This document shows, one piece after another, positions 33,059 through 42,327 of a stretch of DNA of 64,000 nt (positions within the stretch are counted from its first letter, which is position 1; every line of letters starts with the position of its first letter). The stretch lies in contig NZ_CVQP01000001.1 of NCBI RefSeq assembly GCF_001040705.1, positions 612,324 through 676,323 of the forward strand, given 5' to 3'. A model generated the notes under the pieces. The model was not told the DNA's origin, ran no database searches, and saw only the letters and a list, made by a program, of their open reading frames with translations. The stretch is from Rhodococcus sp. RD6.2. Its GTDB lineage: Bacteria; Actinomycetota; Actinomycetes; Mycobacteriales; Mycobacteriaceae. The position numbers and the translations under genes were made by a program.

Positions 33059-35659
33059 ATGATCGACTGCGTGACTGCTGACGACGCCACTTCCTCGATG
33101 CTGCCCGACCCGACGATGCCGGGCGCGGCACCGTCGACGGTGCGTGAATTGCCGGCACCGCCGGCGTCCGCGATGCGACGTGCGCTGCGACGTGCCCGGG
33201 ACGGGGCGACGCTCAACGTCGACGAGGCGACGGTGCTGCTGCACGCCAAGGGCGGCGACCTCGACGATCTGTGTACCTCGGCGGCGCGTGTCCGGGACGC
33301 CGGCCTGGAGGCGGCGGGCAGGCCGAAGACCGTCAGCTACTCCCGCAAGGTGTTCATCCCGCTTACCCGGCTGTGCCGCGACAAGTGCCACTACTGCACG
33401 TTCGTCACCGTGCCCGGCAAGCTGCGCGCCGAGGGACACGGGATGTACCTGGACCCGGACGAGGTGCTCGACATCGCCAGGAGGGGCGCCGAACTGGGCT
33501 GCAAGGAGGCGCTCTTCACGCTCGGTGACCGTCCGGAGGCACGGTGGCCAGAGGCACAGGAGTGGCTCGAATCGAGGGGGTACGACTCGACCCTGGACTA
33601 CGTGCGGGCCATGTCGATCCGGGTGCTCGAGGAGACCGGTCTGCTGCCGCACCTGAATCCGGGCGTGATGAGCTGGGAGGAGATCTCGCGGCTCAAGCCC
33701 GTCGCGCCGTCGATGGGCATGATGCTCGAGACGACGTCGACGCGGCTGTTCACCGAGAAGGGGCAATGTCACCACGGCAGCCCCGACAAGGATCCGGCGG
33801 TTCGCCTGCGGACGTTGACGGACGCCGGTCGGCTGTCGGTGCCATTCACCACCGGACTGCTGGTGGGGATCGGCGAGACGATGGTCGATCGCGCAGAGAC
33901 GATCATGGCGATCCGCAAGTCGCACAAGGCGTTCGGTCACGTTCAGGAAGTGATCGTGCAGAACTTCCTGGCCAAGGACGACACCGCGATGCGGGAGACG
34001 CCCGACGCGGGGATCGAGGAGTTCCGGGCCGCGATCGCCGTCACCCGGCTGGTGCTCGGACCGGCGATGCGGATCCAATCGCCGCCGAACCTGGTGTCGG
34101 CGGACGAGTGCCTGGCGTTGATCGCGTCCGGTGTCGACGACTGGGGCGGGGTGTCGCCGCTGACGCCCGACCACGTCAACCCGGAACGCCCATGGCCGAA
34201 CCTCGACACGCTCGCCGCGATCACCGCCGAGGCCGGATACACGCTCGTCGAGCGCACGGCCGCCCAGCCGCAGTACGTGCTGGCAGGCTCGCCGTGGATC
34301 GACCCGCGCATCGCCGGGCACGTCCAGGCACTCGCCGACCCGGCCACCGGCATGGCCCGCGTCGACGTGATTCCGGCAGGCCTGCCGTGGCAGGAACCGG
34401 ACGAGATGTGGTCGTCGAGCGGCCGCATCGACCTGAACACCGCCATCGACACCGACGGCCGCAACACCGAGACCCGGAGCGACCTGGGCAGCGCGTTCGG
34501 CGACTGGGACACGGTCCGCGAGCAGGTGCTCTCGCTCAGCGCCCCGCAGAAGGTCGATTCGGACGTGCTGACCGCGCTCCGCAACGCGGAGCGCGACCCG
34601 GCGGGCTGCTCCGACGACGACTACCGCGCACTCGCGACCGCCGACGGTGCCGGCCTCGAAGCCCTCGTCGCGCTGGCCGACGGCCTGCGTCGCGAGGTGG
34701 TCGGCGACGACGTCACCTACGTGGTGAACCGGAACATCAACTTCACCAACATCTGCTACACCGGCTGCCGATTCTGTGCGTTCGCGCAGCGCAAGGGGGA
34801 CGCGGACGCGTTCACCCTGTCGGCATCCGAGGTCGCGGACCGGGCGTGGGAGGCGCACGTCGCCGGGGCGACCGAGGTCTGCATGCAGGGTGGTATCGAC
34901 CCGGAACTGCCGGTCACCGGGTACGCCGACCTGGTGCGCGCGGTCAAGGAACGGGTTCCGTCGATGCACGTGCACGCGTTCAGCCCGATGGAGATCGTCA
35001 ACGGCGCCTCGCGCGGCGGGCAGTCGGTGCGGGACTGGCTGACGGAACTGCGGGCAGCGGGCCTCGACACCATCCCCGGAACGGCAGCGGAGATCCTCGA
35101 CGACGAGGTCCGCTGGGTCCTCACCAAGGGCAAGCTGCCGACGAGCACCTGGGTCGACGTGGTCACGACGGCGCACGAGGTGGGTCTGCGGTCGAGTTCG
35201 ACGATGATGTACGGCCACGTCGACCAACCGCACCACTGGGTGGGCCACCTGAACGTGCTCCGCGGAATCCAGGACCGCACCGGCGGTTTCACCGAGTTCG
35301 TGCTGCTGCCGTTCGTGCACCAGTCGTCGCCGCTGTACCTGGCGGGGGCGTCGCGTCCGGGGCCGACAATGCGGGACAACCGGGCCGCGCACGCGCTGGC
35401 GCGGGTGATGCTGCACGGCCGTATCCACAATATTCAGACGAGTTGGGTCAAACTGGGGATCGAGGGCACCCAGGCGATGCTGCAGGGCGGTGCCAACGAT
35501 CTCGGAGGCACGCTCATGGAGGAGACCATATCCCGCATGGCCGGCTCGCAGCACGGGTCGGAGAAGACCGTCGCCGAACTGCGCTCCATCGCGGAGGGCA
35601 TCGGCAGGCCCGCCCGGGAACGCACGACCAGTTACGCCGAGCGGGTGGTCGTGTCATGA
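33059..35659 (+). CDS. fbiC: 7,8-didemethyl-8-hydroxy-5-deazariboflavin (FO) synthase FbiC
   Basis: 866-residue fusion of the two radical-SAM halves (CofG and CofH) that make the F420 chromophore FO from tyrosine and the flavin precursor 5-amino-6-ribitylaminouracil. The N-terminal half has the cluster motif CRDKCHYC; the C-terminal half has CYTGCRFC. Both are followed by barrel motifs such as [13 protein letters not shown] and [11 protein letters not shown]. The length agrees with mycobacterial FbiC. ATG 33059 is used here; GTG 33071, preceded by CATGAT and 7 nt, could be a leaderless start. The 3' end overlaps the next gene by 4 bp. Confidence 0.97.
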   Translation: MIDCVTADDATSSMLPDPTMPGAAPSTVRELPAPPASAMRRALRRARDGATLNVDEATVLLHAKGGDLDDLCTSAARVRDAGLEAAGRPKTVSYSRKVFIPLTRLCRDKCHYCTFVTVPGKLRAEGHGMYLDPDEVLDIARRGAELGCKEALFTLGDRPEARWPEAQEWLESRGYDSTLDYVRAMSIRVLEETGLLPHLNPGVMSWEEISRLKPVAPSMGMMLETTSTRLFTEKGQCHHGSPDKDPAVRLRTLTDAGRLSVPFTTGLLVGIGETMVDRAETIMAIRKSHKAFGHVQEVIVQNFLAKDDTAMRETPDAGIEEFRAAIAVTRLVLGPAMRIQSPPNLVSADECLALIASGVDDWGGVSPLTPDHVNPERPWPNLDTLAAITAEAGYTLVERTAAQPQYVLAGSPWIDPRIAGHVQALADPATGMARVDVIPAGLPWQEPDEMWSSSGRIDLNTAIDTDGRNTETRSDLGSAFGDWDTVREQVLSLSAPQKVDSDVLTALRNAERDPAGCSDDDYRALATADGAGLEALVALADGLRREVVGDDVTYVVNRNINFTNICYTGCRFCAFAQRKGDADAFTLSASEVADRAWEAHVAGATEVCMQGGIDPELPVTGYADLVRAVKERVPSMHVHAFSPMEIVNGASRGGQSVRDWLTELRAAGLDTIPGTAAEILDDEVRWVLTKGKLPTSTWVDVVTTAHEVGLRSSSTMMYGHVDQPHHWVGHLNVLRGIQDRTGGFTEFVLLPFVHQSSPLYLAGASRPGPTMRDNRAAHALARVMLHGRIHNIQTSWVKLGIEGTQAMLQGGANDLGGTLMEETISRMAGSQHGSEKTVAELRSIAEGIGRPARERTTSYAERVVVS

Positions 35660-36438
35660 GCGGCGGGGACCCGATCGGCGACGAGCGGGTCGTCGCGGTT
35701 CTCGACCGCGCGGCGTGGGGCGTGAATCCGATTCTCGATCTGGCGTCCGTCGACCCGTTCGGGATCAAGGCGCGCACCTTCCTGCCCCCGGTCGAGGGCG
35801 GGTCGGCGCTCGACCGCGTCCTCGACGGGGTGGCGTGGCTGCTGGACCTCGCCGAAGTGCCGGGCACCGCGGCGTGGGAGCGGGCCGGGGACGAGCGTCG
35901 GGCGAGTTGGTGGCTGACACGCCTCGGGACCCTGAACACGATGGTCGTGGCGTTCCCGGGTGTCCTCGGACCGGTTGCGAAGCGTCTGCCGCTGCAGGAC
36001 CTGCTCGGGTTCGCGAACCAGACACTGGTTCTCGTGGCGGTCGCCCGTGAACTGGGCGTCACCGACCGGACCGCGCAGGTGGAGTTGCTGGCGTCGGTGC
36101 TCTGCGGTCGGGAGATCGATGCACGCACCCTGCTCGCCGACACCGCTGAACGCGTCGACGACCAGCCCGCCGGCTGGCGACCGTTCGCCGCGATCGGCGG
36201 TCTGTGGTCGACCGCGCGGACGGTGCGGGCCATCCCCGACGAACTGCACCGCAGGCCCCAGCCGATACGGGTGTTTCGGGTACTCGGTCACGTGCCGCTG
36301 GTGGGTGCGATCGCCGGATATCTCGGCGAGCGGGGCGCCCTGTTCGATGCCGCGGTGCAGGGGAAACGGTGGATCGACGGGCACACCGTGCGGACCGCTG
36401 TCGCGGGGCAGGGTGTGCACGGAATCACCACTGTCTGA
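35656..36438 (+). CDS. Hypothetical protein translationally coupled to fbiC
   Basis: 260 residues starting at ATG 35656, overlapping the fbiC stop (ATGA). It is mostly helical ([70 protein letters not shown]). One cysteine is present and there is no signal peptide; hydrophobic stretches are too short for clear membrane helices. I recognise no family. Coupling to FO synthase suggests a role connected with F420 use or synthesis, but the sequence itself offers no catalytic clue. Confidence 0.7.
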   Translation: MSGGDPIGDERVVAVLDRAAWGVNPILDLASVDPFGIKARTFLPPVEGGSALDRVLDGVAWLLDLAEVPGTAAWERAGDERRASWWLTRLGTLNTMVVAFPGVLGPVAKRLPLQDLLGFANQTLVLVAVARELGVTDRTAQVELLASVLCGREIDARTLLADTAERVDDQPAGWRPFAAIGGLWSTARTVRAIPDELHRRPQPIRVFRVLGHVPLVGAIAGYLGERGALFDAAVQGKRWIDGHTVRTAVAGQGVHGITTV

Positions 36439-36545
36439 GGGCACCCTTACCTGACCGTCGTCCGGGGGAGGGGTGATACTTGTTACCCGGGTACCACGCC
36501 TCGTGGTGTCCTGCAAAGAAGGTCCGTGTCAGAAAGGCAGCGGCA

Positions 36546-36869
36546 GTGCCCTACACGATTGCTGAACCGTGCGTGGATGTGCTCGACAAGGCATGCATCG
36601 AAGAATGCCCCGTCGACTGTATTTACGAGGGCGGCCGGATGCTTTACATCCACCCCGACGAGTGCGTGGACTGCGGCGCCTGTGAGCCCGTCTGCCCCGT
36701 CGAAGCCATCTTCTACGAAGACGACGTCCCGGATCAGTGGAACGACTACGTTTCCGCAAACGTCGACTTCTTCGTCGAGCTCGGATCACCGGGCGGTGCC
36801 GCCAAGCTCGGGAAGGTCGACTACGACCCGCCGTTCATCAAGGCGCTCCCGCCCATGGGCGAGCACTGA
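36546..36869 (+). CDS. fdxC: Seven-iron ferredoxin FdxC
   Basis: 107-residue electron carrier with one [3Fe-4S] and one [4Fe-4S] cluster, as in mycobacterial and streptomycete 7Fe ferredoxins. Cysteines occur in [18 protein letters not shown] (first Cys, then C-x7-C-x3-CP) and [12 protein letters not shown]. The C terminus ([20 protein letters not shown]) is the usual extension. Start GTG 36546 has AAAGG upstream. dapC follows 18 bp later, as fdxC (Rv1177) precedes Rv1178 in M. tuberculosis, so the two are probably co-transcribed. An ACCAC/GTGGT inverted repeat lies about 40-55 bp upstream. Confidence 0.95.
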   Translation: MPYTIAEPCVDVLDKACIEECPVDCIYEGGRMLYIHPDECVDCGACEPVCPVEAIFYEDDVPDQWNDYVSANVDFFVELGSPGGAAKLGKVDYDPPFIKALPPMGEH

Positions 36870-36887
36870 GCGTCGAGGTTCCCGACC

Positions 36888-37985
36888 GTGCCCCGTAACG
36901 CCGTCTCTCGCGGCCTGCCCGACTTCCCGTGGGACTCGCTCGCCGGCGCGAAGGCCACGGCGCAGTCGCATCCCGACGGCATCGTCAACCTGTCCGTCGG
37001 TACCCCGGTCGACCCCGTCGCGCCCCTGATCCGGGACGCGTTGGCGTCGGTGTCCCAGGTGCCCGGGTACCCGACCACTCACGGTGAACCCGCGCTGCGG
37101 GAGGCCGCGGTGGCGGCGCTCGCCCGGCGGTACGGCATCACCGGTGTCGATCCGGTGGCGGTGCTGCCCGCGATCGGGACGAAGGAGATGATCGCCTGGA
37201 TGCCGACCCTCCTCGGGCTCGGCAAGGGTGATCTGGTGGTGATCCCCGAGGTCGCGTACCCGACCTACGAGGTGGGCGCGCTGCTGGCAGGCTGCCGCGT
37301 GCTGCGGGCGGACGGTTTGACGCGTCTCGGTCCCGAGCGGCCCGAGCTGATCTTCATCAACTCGCCGTCCAACCCGACCGGCAAGGTGCTCGGTATCGAT
37401 CACCTCCGCAAGGTCGTCGAGTTCGCGCGCAGCCGGAACGCGATCGTCGTGTCCGACGAGTGCTACCTGGGGTTGACCTGGGAGGCCGAGGCGTACTCGA
37501 TCCTGGATCCGCGCGTCTGCGACGGCGACCACACCAATCTGCTTGCGGTGCACTCGCTGTCGAAGACGTCGAACCTGGCCAGCTACCGGGCCGGCTTCGT
37601 CACCGGCGACCCGGCACTCGTTGCCGAGTTGCTCGAGGTGCGAAAGCACGCGGGCATGATCATGCCGCTCACCGTGCAGGCCGCGATGACGGCGGCACTG
37701 AACGACGACGAGCACGAGAACGAGCAGCGTGAGCGGTACCGCAAGCGTCGTGAGGTTCTGCTGGGTGCCGTCCGCGGCGCCGGATTCACCGTCGACAACT
37801 CCGAGGCCGGCCTCTACCTGTGGCTGACCCGCGAGGAGGCGTGCCGTGACACCGTCGACTGGTTCGCGGAGCGTGGCATCCTCGTCGCCCCCGGCGACTT
37901 CTACGGTCCCGGCAGCCGCCGCCACGTGCGGATGGCGCTGACCGAGACCGACGAGCGCATCGCCGCGGCCGCGTCCCGCCTGTAG
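36888..37985 (+). CDS. dapC: Succinyldiaminopimelate transaminase DapC
   Basis: 365-residue fold-type I PLP aminotransferase. It makes N-succinyl-LL-diaminopimelate in the succinylase branch of lysine and peptidoglycan precursor synthesis. Landmarks are GYPTTHGEPALREA, the INSPSNPTG motif, SDECYLG with the PLP Asp, HSLSKTSNLASYRAGF with the Schiff-base lysine, and the final Arg region SRRHVRMALTET. The start is GTG 36888. The next enzyme back in the pathway, DapD, lies at the right edge of the window, consistent with M. tuberculosis (Rv1178 and Rv1201c). A modest hairpin follows near 37995-38012. Confidence 0.93.
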   Translation: MPRNAVSRGLPDFPWDSLAGAKATAQSHPDGIVNLSVGTPVDPVAPLIRDALASVSQVPGYPTTHGEPALREAAVAALARRYGITGVDPVAVLPAIGTKEMIAWMPTLLGLGKGDLVVIPEVAYPTYEVGALLAGCRVLRADGLTRLGPERPELIFINSPSNPTGKVLGIDHLRKVVEFARSRNAIVVSDECYLGLTWEAEAYSILDPRVCDGDHTNLLAVHSLSKTSNLASYRAGFVTGDPALVAELLEVRKHAGMIMPLTVQAAMTAALNDDEHENEQRERYRKRREVLLGAVRGAGFTVDNSEAGLYLWLTREEACRDTVDWFAERGILVAPGDFYGPGSRRHVRMALTETDERIAAAASRL

Positions 37986-38019
37986 GCAGCTTCGGCTCCC
38001 GCAAGCGGGAGGTGCCCCA

Positions 38020-38090
38020 GCTCGTGTGCGTTTCGGGGGTCTGTGGACCTCCACAACACGCACGAGCGCCGACGGCGCCTTACGCTGGAC
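38020..38090 (+). promoter_or_regulatory. Promoter module B (rocA), matching module A
   Basis: Inverted repeat GCTCGTG (38020-38026) - 34 nt - CACGAGC (38061-38067), then GCGCCGACGGCGCC, the -10-like TACGCT (38081-38086) and GGAC. It shares order, spacing and most bases with 32751-32820. Confidence 0.55.
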
Positions 38091-38104
38091 TTCAGTTCCT
38101 CGGT

Positions 38105-38123
38105 ACCGGGGTTCCGCCCCGGT
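38105..38123 (+). promoter_or_regulatory. Hairpin in the rocA 5' leader
   Basis: Arms ACCGGGG (38105-38111) and CCCCGGT (38117-38123) around a 5-nt loop, inside the predicted leader and 13 nt before the AGGAGG of rocA. It could affect ribosome access. Confidence 0.35.
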
Positions 38124-38146
38124 CCCACCTCGGGACAGGAGGCAGC

Positions 38147-39790
38147 ATGGACGCCGTCACGCAGGTTCCCGCGCCGGCCAACGAGCCGGTGCACTCGTAC
38201 GCTCCGGGCAGTCGCGAGCGCATCATCCTCGCCGGCGAGCTCGCCGAGATCGCCGGGGCTCCGATCGACCTCCCACACGTCATCGGTGGCGTGCACCGGA
38301 TGGGTGCGGGGGAGCGGATCGACGTCGTGCAGCCGCACCGCCGGACCGCGGTCCTGGGCACGATCACGGACGCCACCCACGAGGACGCCGACGACGCCGT
38401 GACCGCGGCCGTCGCAGCGGCGCCGGGATGGCGGTCGCTGCCGTTCGACGAGCGCGCCGCGGTGATCCTGCGCGCCGCCGACCTGCTGTCCGGCCCCTGG
38501 CGCGAAACCCTCGCGGCGGCAACGATGCTCGGACAGTCGAAGTCCGTGCAGCAGGCAGAGATCGACGCGCCGTGCGAACTGGTCGACTTCTGGCGGTTCA
38601 ACGTGCACTTCGCGCGGCAGATTCTCGCCGAGCAGCCGGTGTCGAGTCCGGGGGTGTGGAACCGGATGGAGTACCGGCCGCTGGAAGGTTTCGTCTACGC
38701 GGTGACGCCGTTCAACTTCACCGCGATCGCCGGAAACCTGCCGACCGCGCCCGCGTTGATGGGGAACACCGTGGTGTGGAAACCGTCTCCCACCCAGACG
38801 CTTTCGGCGTACTGGACGATGAGGATTCTCGAGGAGGCCGGGCTGCCGCCTGGGGTGATCAATCTCGTCACCGGGACGGGTCCCGCGGTGTCGGACGTCG
38901 TCCTCTCCGACCCTCGCCTCGCAGGCATCCACTTCACGGGCTCGACCCGCACCTTCCAGCACCTGTGGCAGGAGGTGGGGTCGAACATCGGCCGATACCA
39001 CGGTTATCCCCGACTTGTAGGCGAGACCGGAGGCAAGGACTTCGTCGTCGCGCACTCCTCGGCGAACCCGGACACGTTGCGTACCGCACTGATTCGCGGC
39101 GCGTTCGAGTACCAGGGGCAGAAGTGCTCGGCGGCGTCTCGCGCCTACGTGCCGCGGTCGGTGTGGGAGGAGATGGGGGAGGACTTCCTCGCCGAGACGG
39201 ACGAGCTCGCCTATGGGGACGTCACCGACCTGGCGAACTTCGGCGGGGCACTGATCGATCAGCGGGCCTACGACAAAAACGTCGCGGCCATCGAGCGGGC
39301 GCGCGGAGCCGCCGGCGTCAAGGTCGCGGTCGGTGGCACCTACGATGACGCCGTCGGCTGGTTCGTGCGACCGACGGTTCTGCTCGCCGACGACCCCGGC
39401 GACGAGGCGTTCGCGACCGAGTACTTCGGGCCGATCCTGTCGGTGCATGTGTACGACGACGCCGCCCCGACCGCGTTCGAAGACGTGCTCACCGTGGTCG
39501 ACAGGACCGCGCCGTACGCCCTGACCGGGGCGGTGATCGCCGACGACCGGGTTGCGGTGGAGAAGGCCACGGCGGCACTGCGATTCACTGCGGGAAACTT
39601 CTATGTGAACGACAAGCCGACCGGTGCCGTGGTGGGGCAGCAGCCGTTCGGTGGGGCGCGGGCGTCCGGTACCAACGACAAGGCGGGCTCGCCGCTGAAC
39701 CTGCTGCGCTGGACGTCGGCTCGCACGATCAAGGAGACGTTCGTGCCGCCCACCGACCACCGCTACCCGCACATGGGACCGGAGGTGTAG
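38147..39790 (+). CDS. rocA: 1-pyrroline-5-carboxylate dehydrogenase (glutamate-5-semialdehyde dehydrogenase)
   Basis: 547-residue aldehyde dehydrogenase oxidising P5C/glutamate semialdehyde to glutamate with NAD. Catalytic Glu lies in VGETGGKDF and catalytic Cys in EYQGQKCSAASR. TPFNFTAIAGNLPTAPALMGNTVVWKPS supplies cofactor binding, and KPTGAVVGQQPFGGARASGTNDKAG is characteristic of the P5C dehydrogenase subgroup. ATG 38147 follows AGGAGG at 4-5 nt. putB starts 2 bp after the stop, so both proline-degradation steps form one operon, as Rv1187-Rv1188 in M. tuberculosis. A shared promoter module and leader hairpin precede it. Confidence 0.96.
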   Translation: MDAVTQVPAPANEPVHSYAPGSRERIILAGELAEIAGAPIDLPHVIGGVHRMGAGERIDVVQPHRRTAVLGTITDATHEDADDAVTAAVAAAPGWRSLPFDERAAVILRAADLLSGPWRETLAAATMLGQSKSVQQAEIDAPCELVDFWRFNVHFARQILAEQPVSSPGVWNRMEYRPLEGFVYAVTPFNFTAIAGNLPTAPALMGNTVVWKPSPTQTLSAYWTMRILEEAGLPPGVINLVTGTGPAVSDVVLSDPRLAGIHFTGSTRTFQHLWQEVGSNIGRYHGYPRLVGETGGKDFVVAHSSANPDTLRTALIRGAFEYQGQKCSAASRAYVPRSVWEEMGEDFLAETDELAYGDVTDLANFGGALIDQRAYDKNVAAIERARGAAGVKVAVGGTYDDAVGWFVRPTVLLADDPGDEAFATEYFGPILSVHVYDDAAPTAFEDVLTVVDRTAPYALTGAVIADDRVAVEKATAALRFTAGNFYVNDKPTGAVVGQQPFGGARASGTNDKAGSPLNLLRWTSARTIKETFVPPTDHRYPHMGPEV

Positions 39791-39792
39791 CG

Positions 39793-40740
39793 ATGGCGAA
39801 CCTGCTGCGGCCCGCGATCCTGGCCGCAGCGCGCTCGTCTCGGATCAAGTCGGCGATCACCCATGCCCCCGGAACCCGCTCGCTGGTCACCCGATTCGTC
39901 GCGGGGGAGGCCCGCGACGATGTGCTGGTCGCGACGCGTGCCCTGCTCGACTCCGGACGCGCCGTCAGCATCGACCACCTCGGCGAGGACACCACCGACG
40001 CCGAGCAGGCGCGCGCGATCGTCGCCGAATACCGCAGTCTGCTGGGTGATCTCGCCGAGCTGGACGAGGCGCCGGGATCGCACAGGCTGGAAGTGTCGGT
40101 GAAACTTTCGGCGCTCGGGCAGGCGCTGCCCGTCGACGGCGACAAGATCGCGCTCGACCACGCGCGGGAGCTGTGCGAGGCCGCGCTGGCCGCGGGTGTG
40201 TGGGTCAGCGTCGATGCGGAGGACCACACCACCACCGACGGGGCGCTGTCGATCGTCTCCGCGCTCCGCGCCGACTATCCGTGGGTGGGGGCGGTGCTAC
40301 AGGCGTACCTGCGCCGCACGGAGAGCGACTGCCGTGATCTCGCGGGACCGGGGTCACGAGTCCGGCTGTGCAAGGGCGCCTATCGGGAGCCGGCGTCGGT
40401 GGCGTTCCAGTCGGCGGCGGAGGTGGACGACTCGTACCGTCGGTGCCTGGCGATTCTCATGGACGGCGACGGTTACCCGATGGTCGCATCCCACGACCCG
40501 GCGATGATCGACGCCGCGACGGCCGAGGCCCGGCGCACCGGGCGCGGCCCGGATCGCTACGAGCACCAGATGTTGTACGGGATCCGGGACGTCGAGCAGC
40601 AGCGTCTCGCCGACAGTGGCGCCCGCATGCGGGTGTACGTGCCGTACGGCGCGCAGTGGTACGGCTACTTCATGCGCCGCCTCGCGGAACGTCCCGCGAA
40701 CCTCACGTTCTTCCTACGGTCGCTGACGACGCGGACGTGA
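39793..40740 (+). CDS. putB: Proline dehydrogenase PutB
   Basis: 315-residue flavin TIM-barrel enzyme oxidising proline to P5C and feeding electrons to the quinone pool. Typical motifs are EVSVKLSALGQ, VSVDAEDHTTTD, RVRLCKGAYREP, ASHDPAMI and the substrate-binding YFMRRLAERPAN near the C terminus. It is the stand-alone (monofunctional) form found in Gram-positives. It is coupled to rocA by a 2-bp gap and followed 34 bp later by fadD36. Confidence 0.95.
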   Translation: MANLLRPAILAAARSSRIKSAITHAPGTRSLVTRFVAGEARDDVLVATRALLDSGRAVSIDHLGEDTTDAEQARAIVAEYRSLLGDLAELDEAPGSHRLEVSVKLSALGQALPVDGDKIALDHARELCEAALAAGVWVSVDAEDHTTTDGALSIVSALRADYPWVGAVLQAYLRRTESDCRDLAGPGSRVRLCKGAYREPASVAFQSAAEVDDSYRRCLAILMDGDGYPMVASHDPAMIDAATAEARRTGRGPDRYEHQMLYGIRDVEQQRLADSGARMRVYVPYGAQWYGYFMRRLAERPANLTFFLRSLTTRT

Positions 40741-40774
40741 CGGGCGCCGGACCTGATGTGAGACGCTGGCAGGC

Positions 40775-42172
40775 GTGCTGCTGAGCTCCCTGAACCCCCT
40801 CGCCGTCGCCCAGGGCGACGACCTCCCCGACGCCGTGCGCATCGACGGGCACACCCTCTCGCGCAGTGACATCGTCGGTGGCGCCGGCGCGCTGGCGCGT
40901 CGCATCGCCGGTGCTCGGTGCGTCGCCGTGCTCGCCGAACCCACTCCCGCGACCGTCGTCGCGATCGTGGGCTGCCTCTTCGCCGGGGTCACCGTGGTTC
41001 CGGTGCCGCCGGACTCCGGACCGGCGGAGCTCGCGCACATCCTGACCGACTCGGGCGCGCAGGCGTGGTTGGGGAAGGCGCCCGAGGGGAGCGACCTTCC
41101 CGTCGTGCCGGTGCGGGTGAACGCCCGAGACTGGCACGGACACCCCGAGCCACATCCGTCGTCGACGGCGTTCGTCCTGTACACCTCCGGTACGACCGGC
41201 GCCCCCAAGGGTGTGCTGCTGTCACGTCGCGCCATCGCGGCCGGGCTGGACGCGCTCGCGCGGGCCTGGCACTGGACCGGCAAGGACACTCTGGTCCATG
41301 GGCTTCCCCTGTTCCACGTGCACGGTCTGATCCTCGGGCTGCTCGGACCGCTGCGCGTCGGCAGCAGGCTCGTGCACACCGGCAAGCCGACGCCCGCCGC
41401 CTATGCGGAGGCGGGGGGCAGCCTGTACTTCGGTGTTCCGACGGTGTGGTCGCGGATCGCGGAGGACGAGGCATCCGCTCGGGCACTGTCCGGAGCCCGG
41501 TTGCTGGTGTCGGGCAGTGCGCCGCTACCGGTTCCGGTGTTCGAGAAGCTCACCGCGCTCACCGGACTCGCGCCCGTCGAGCGGTACGGCATGAGCGAAA
41601 CGATGATCACCCTCAGTACCCGCGCGGACGGGGAACGCAGGCCCGGATGGGTCGGGCTGCCGGTCGAAGGAGTCGAGACGCGGCTCGTCGCCGAGGACGG
41701 GACGCTCGTTCCGCATGACGGCGAATCCATCGGAGGGCTGCAGGTACGCGGTCCGATGCTGTTCGACGGCTACCTGAACCGTCCCGACGCGACCGCCGAA
41801 TCGTGGACGGAGGACGGCTGGTTCGTCACCGGCGACGTCGCCGCGATCGACGACGGCGGCTTCCATCGCATCGTCGGCCGCGCGTCGACCGACCTCATCA
41901 AGTCCGGCGGCTACCGGATCGGCGCGGGCGAGGTGGAAACCAGTCTGCTCGGACATCCCGGCGTCAAGGAGGTTGCCGTCGTCGGACTGCCCGACGACGA
42001 CCTCGGGCAGCGGATCGTCGCGTTCGTCGTCGGGCCGGACACCGACCCCGACGAGCTGATCGCGCACGTCGCGTCCGAACTGTCCGTGCACAAGCGCCCG
42101 CGGGAGGTGCGGTTCGTGGAGTCGCTGCCCCGTAACGCGATGGGGAAGGTCCAGAAGAAGCTGCTGGGGTAG
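40775..42172 (+). CDS. fadD36: Acyl-CoA synthetase FadD36
   Basis: 465-residue adenylate-forming ligase activating a fatty or organic acid to its CoA ester. It has the P-loop YTSGTTGAPKG, YGMSET, GWFVTGDVAAIDDGGFHRIVGRASTDLIKSGGYRI and the catalytic lysine motif LPRNAMGKVQKK. It is short for the family, like M. tuberculosis FadD36 (Rv1193c), which also lies near the proline genes. GTG 40775 is preceded by GACGCT and 7 nt, suggesting a leaderless start. It marks the right end of the conserved core. Confidence 0.88.
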   Translation: MLLSSLNPLAVAQGDDLPDAVRIDGHTLSRSDIVGGAGALARRIAGARCVAVLAEPTPATVVAIVGCLFAGVTVVPVPPDSGPAELAHILTDSGAQAWLGKAPEGSDLPVVPVRVNARDWHGHPEPHPSSTAFVLYTSGTTGAPKGVLLSRRAIAAGLDALARAWHWTGKDTLVHGLPLFHVHGLILGLLGPLRVGSRLVHTGKPTPAAYAEAGGSLYFGVPTVWSRIAEDEASARALSGARLLVSGSAPLPVPVFEKLTALTGLAPVERYGMSETMITLSTRADGERRPGWVGLPVEGVETRLVAEDGTLVPHDGESIGGLQVRGPMLFDGYLNRPDATAESWTEDGWFVTGDVAAIDDGGFHRIVGRASTDLIKSGGYRIGAGEVETSLLGHPGVKEVAVVGLPDDDLGQRIVAFVVGPDTDPDELIAHVASELSVHKRPREVRFVESLPRNAMGKVQKKLLG

Positions 42173-42327
42173 TGGGGATGTGAAGCGTTGGGGCGGCGAG
42201 TATCTCGACGTACCACGGCCGAGAACCAGACGGTGGGAATGAGGACTCGTCGCGTAGCCCACGGGAGAGGACGGCAGGCGGGTTCTACCATGTGGAGAAC
42301 CTGTCCCCCGAATGCAGGAGTCCCGTC

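Noticed and set aside
33011-35554. An 847-codon open frame antisense to fbiC, and similar long antisense frames opposite typA, rocA and others
   Set aside because: High GC content leaves few stop codons in the antisense frames. The translations are Arg/Val/His-rich with no recognisable domains, while the opposite strand encodes clear enzymes.
37990-38015. Hairpin after dapC as a strong terminator
   Set aside because: The stem is only about seven base pairs (CTCCCGC/GCGGGAG) and close to the rocA regulatory module. It may contribute, but I would not list it as a firm terminator.
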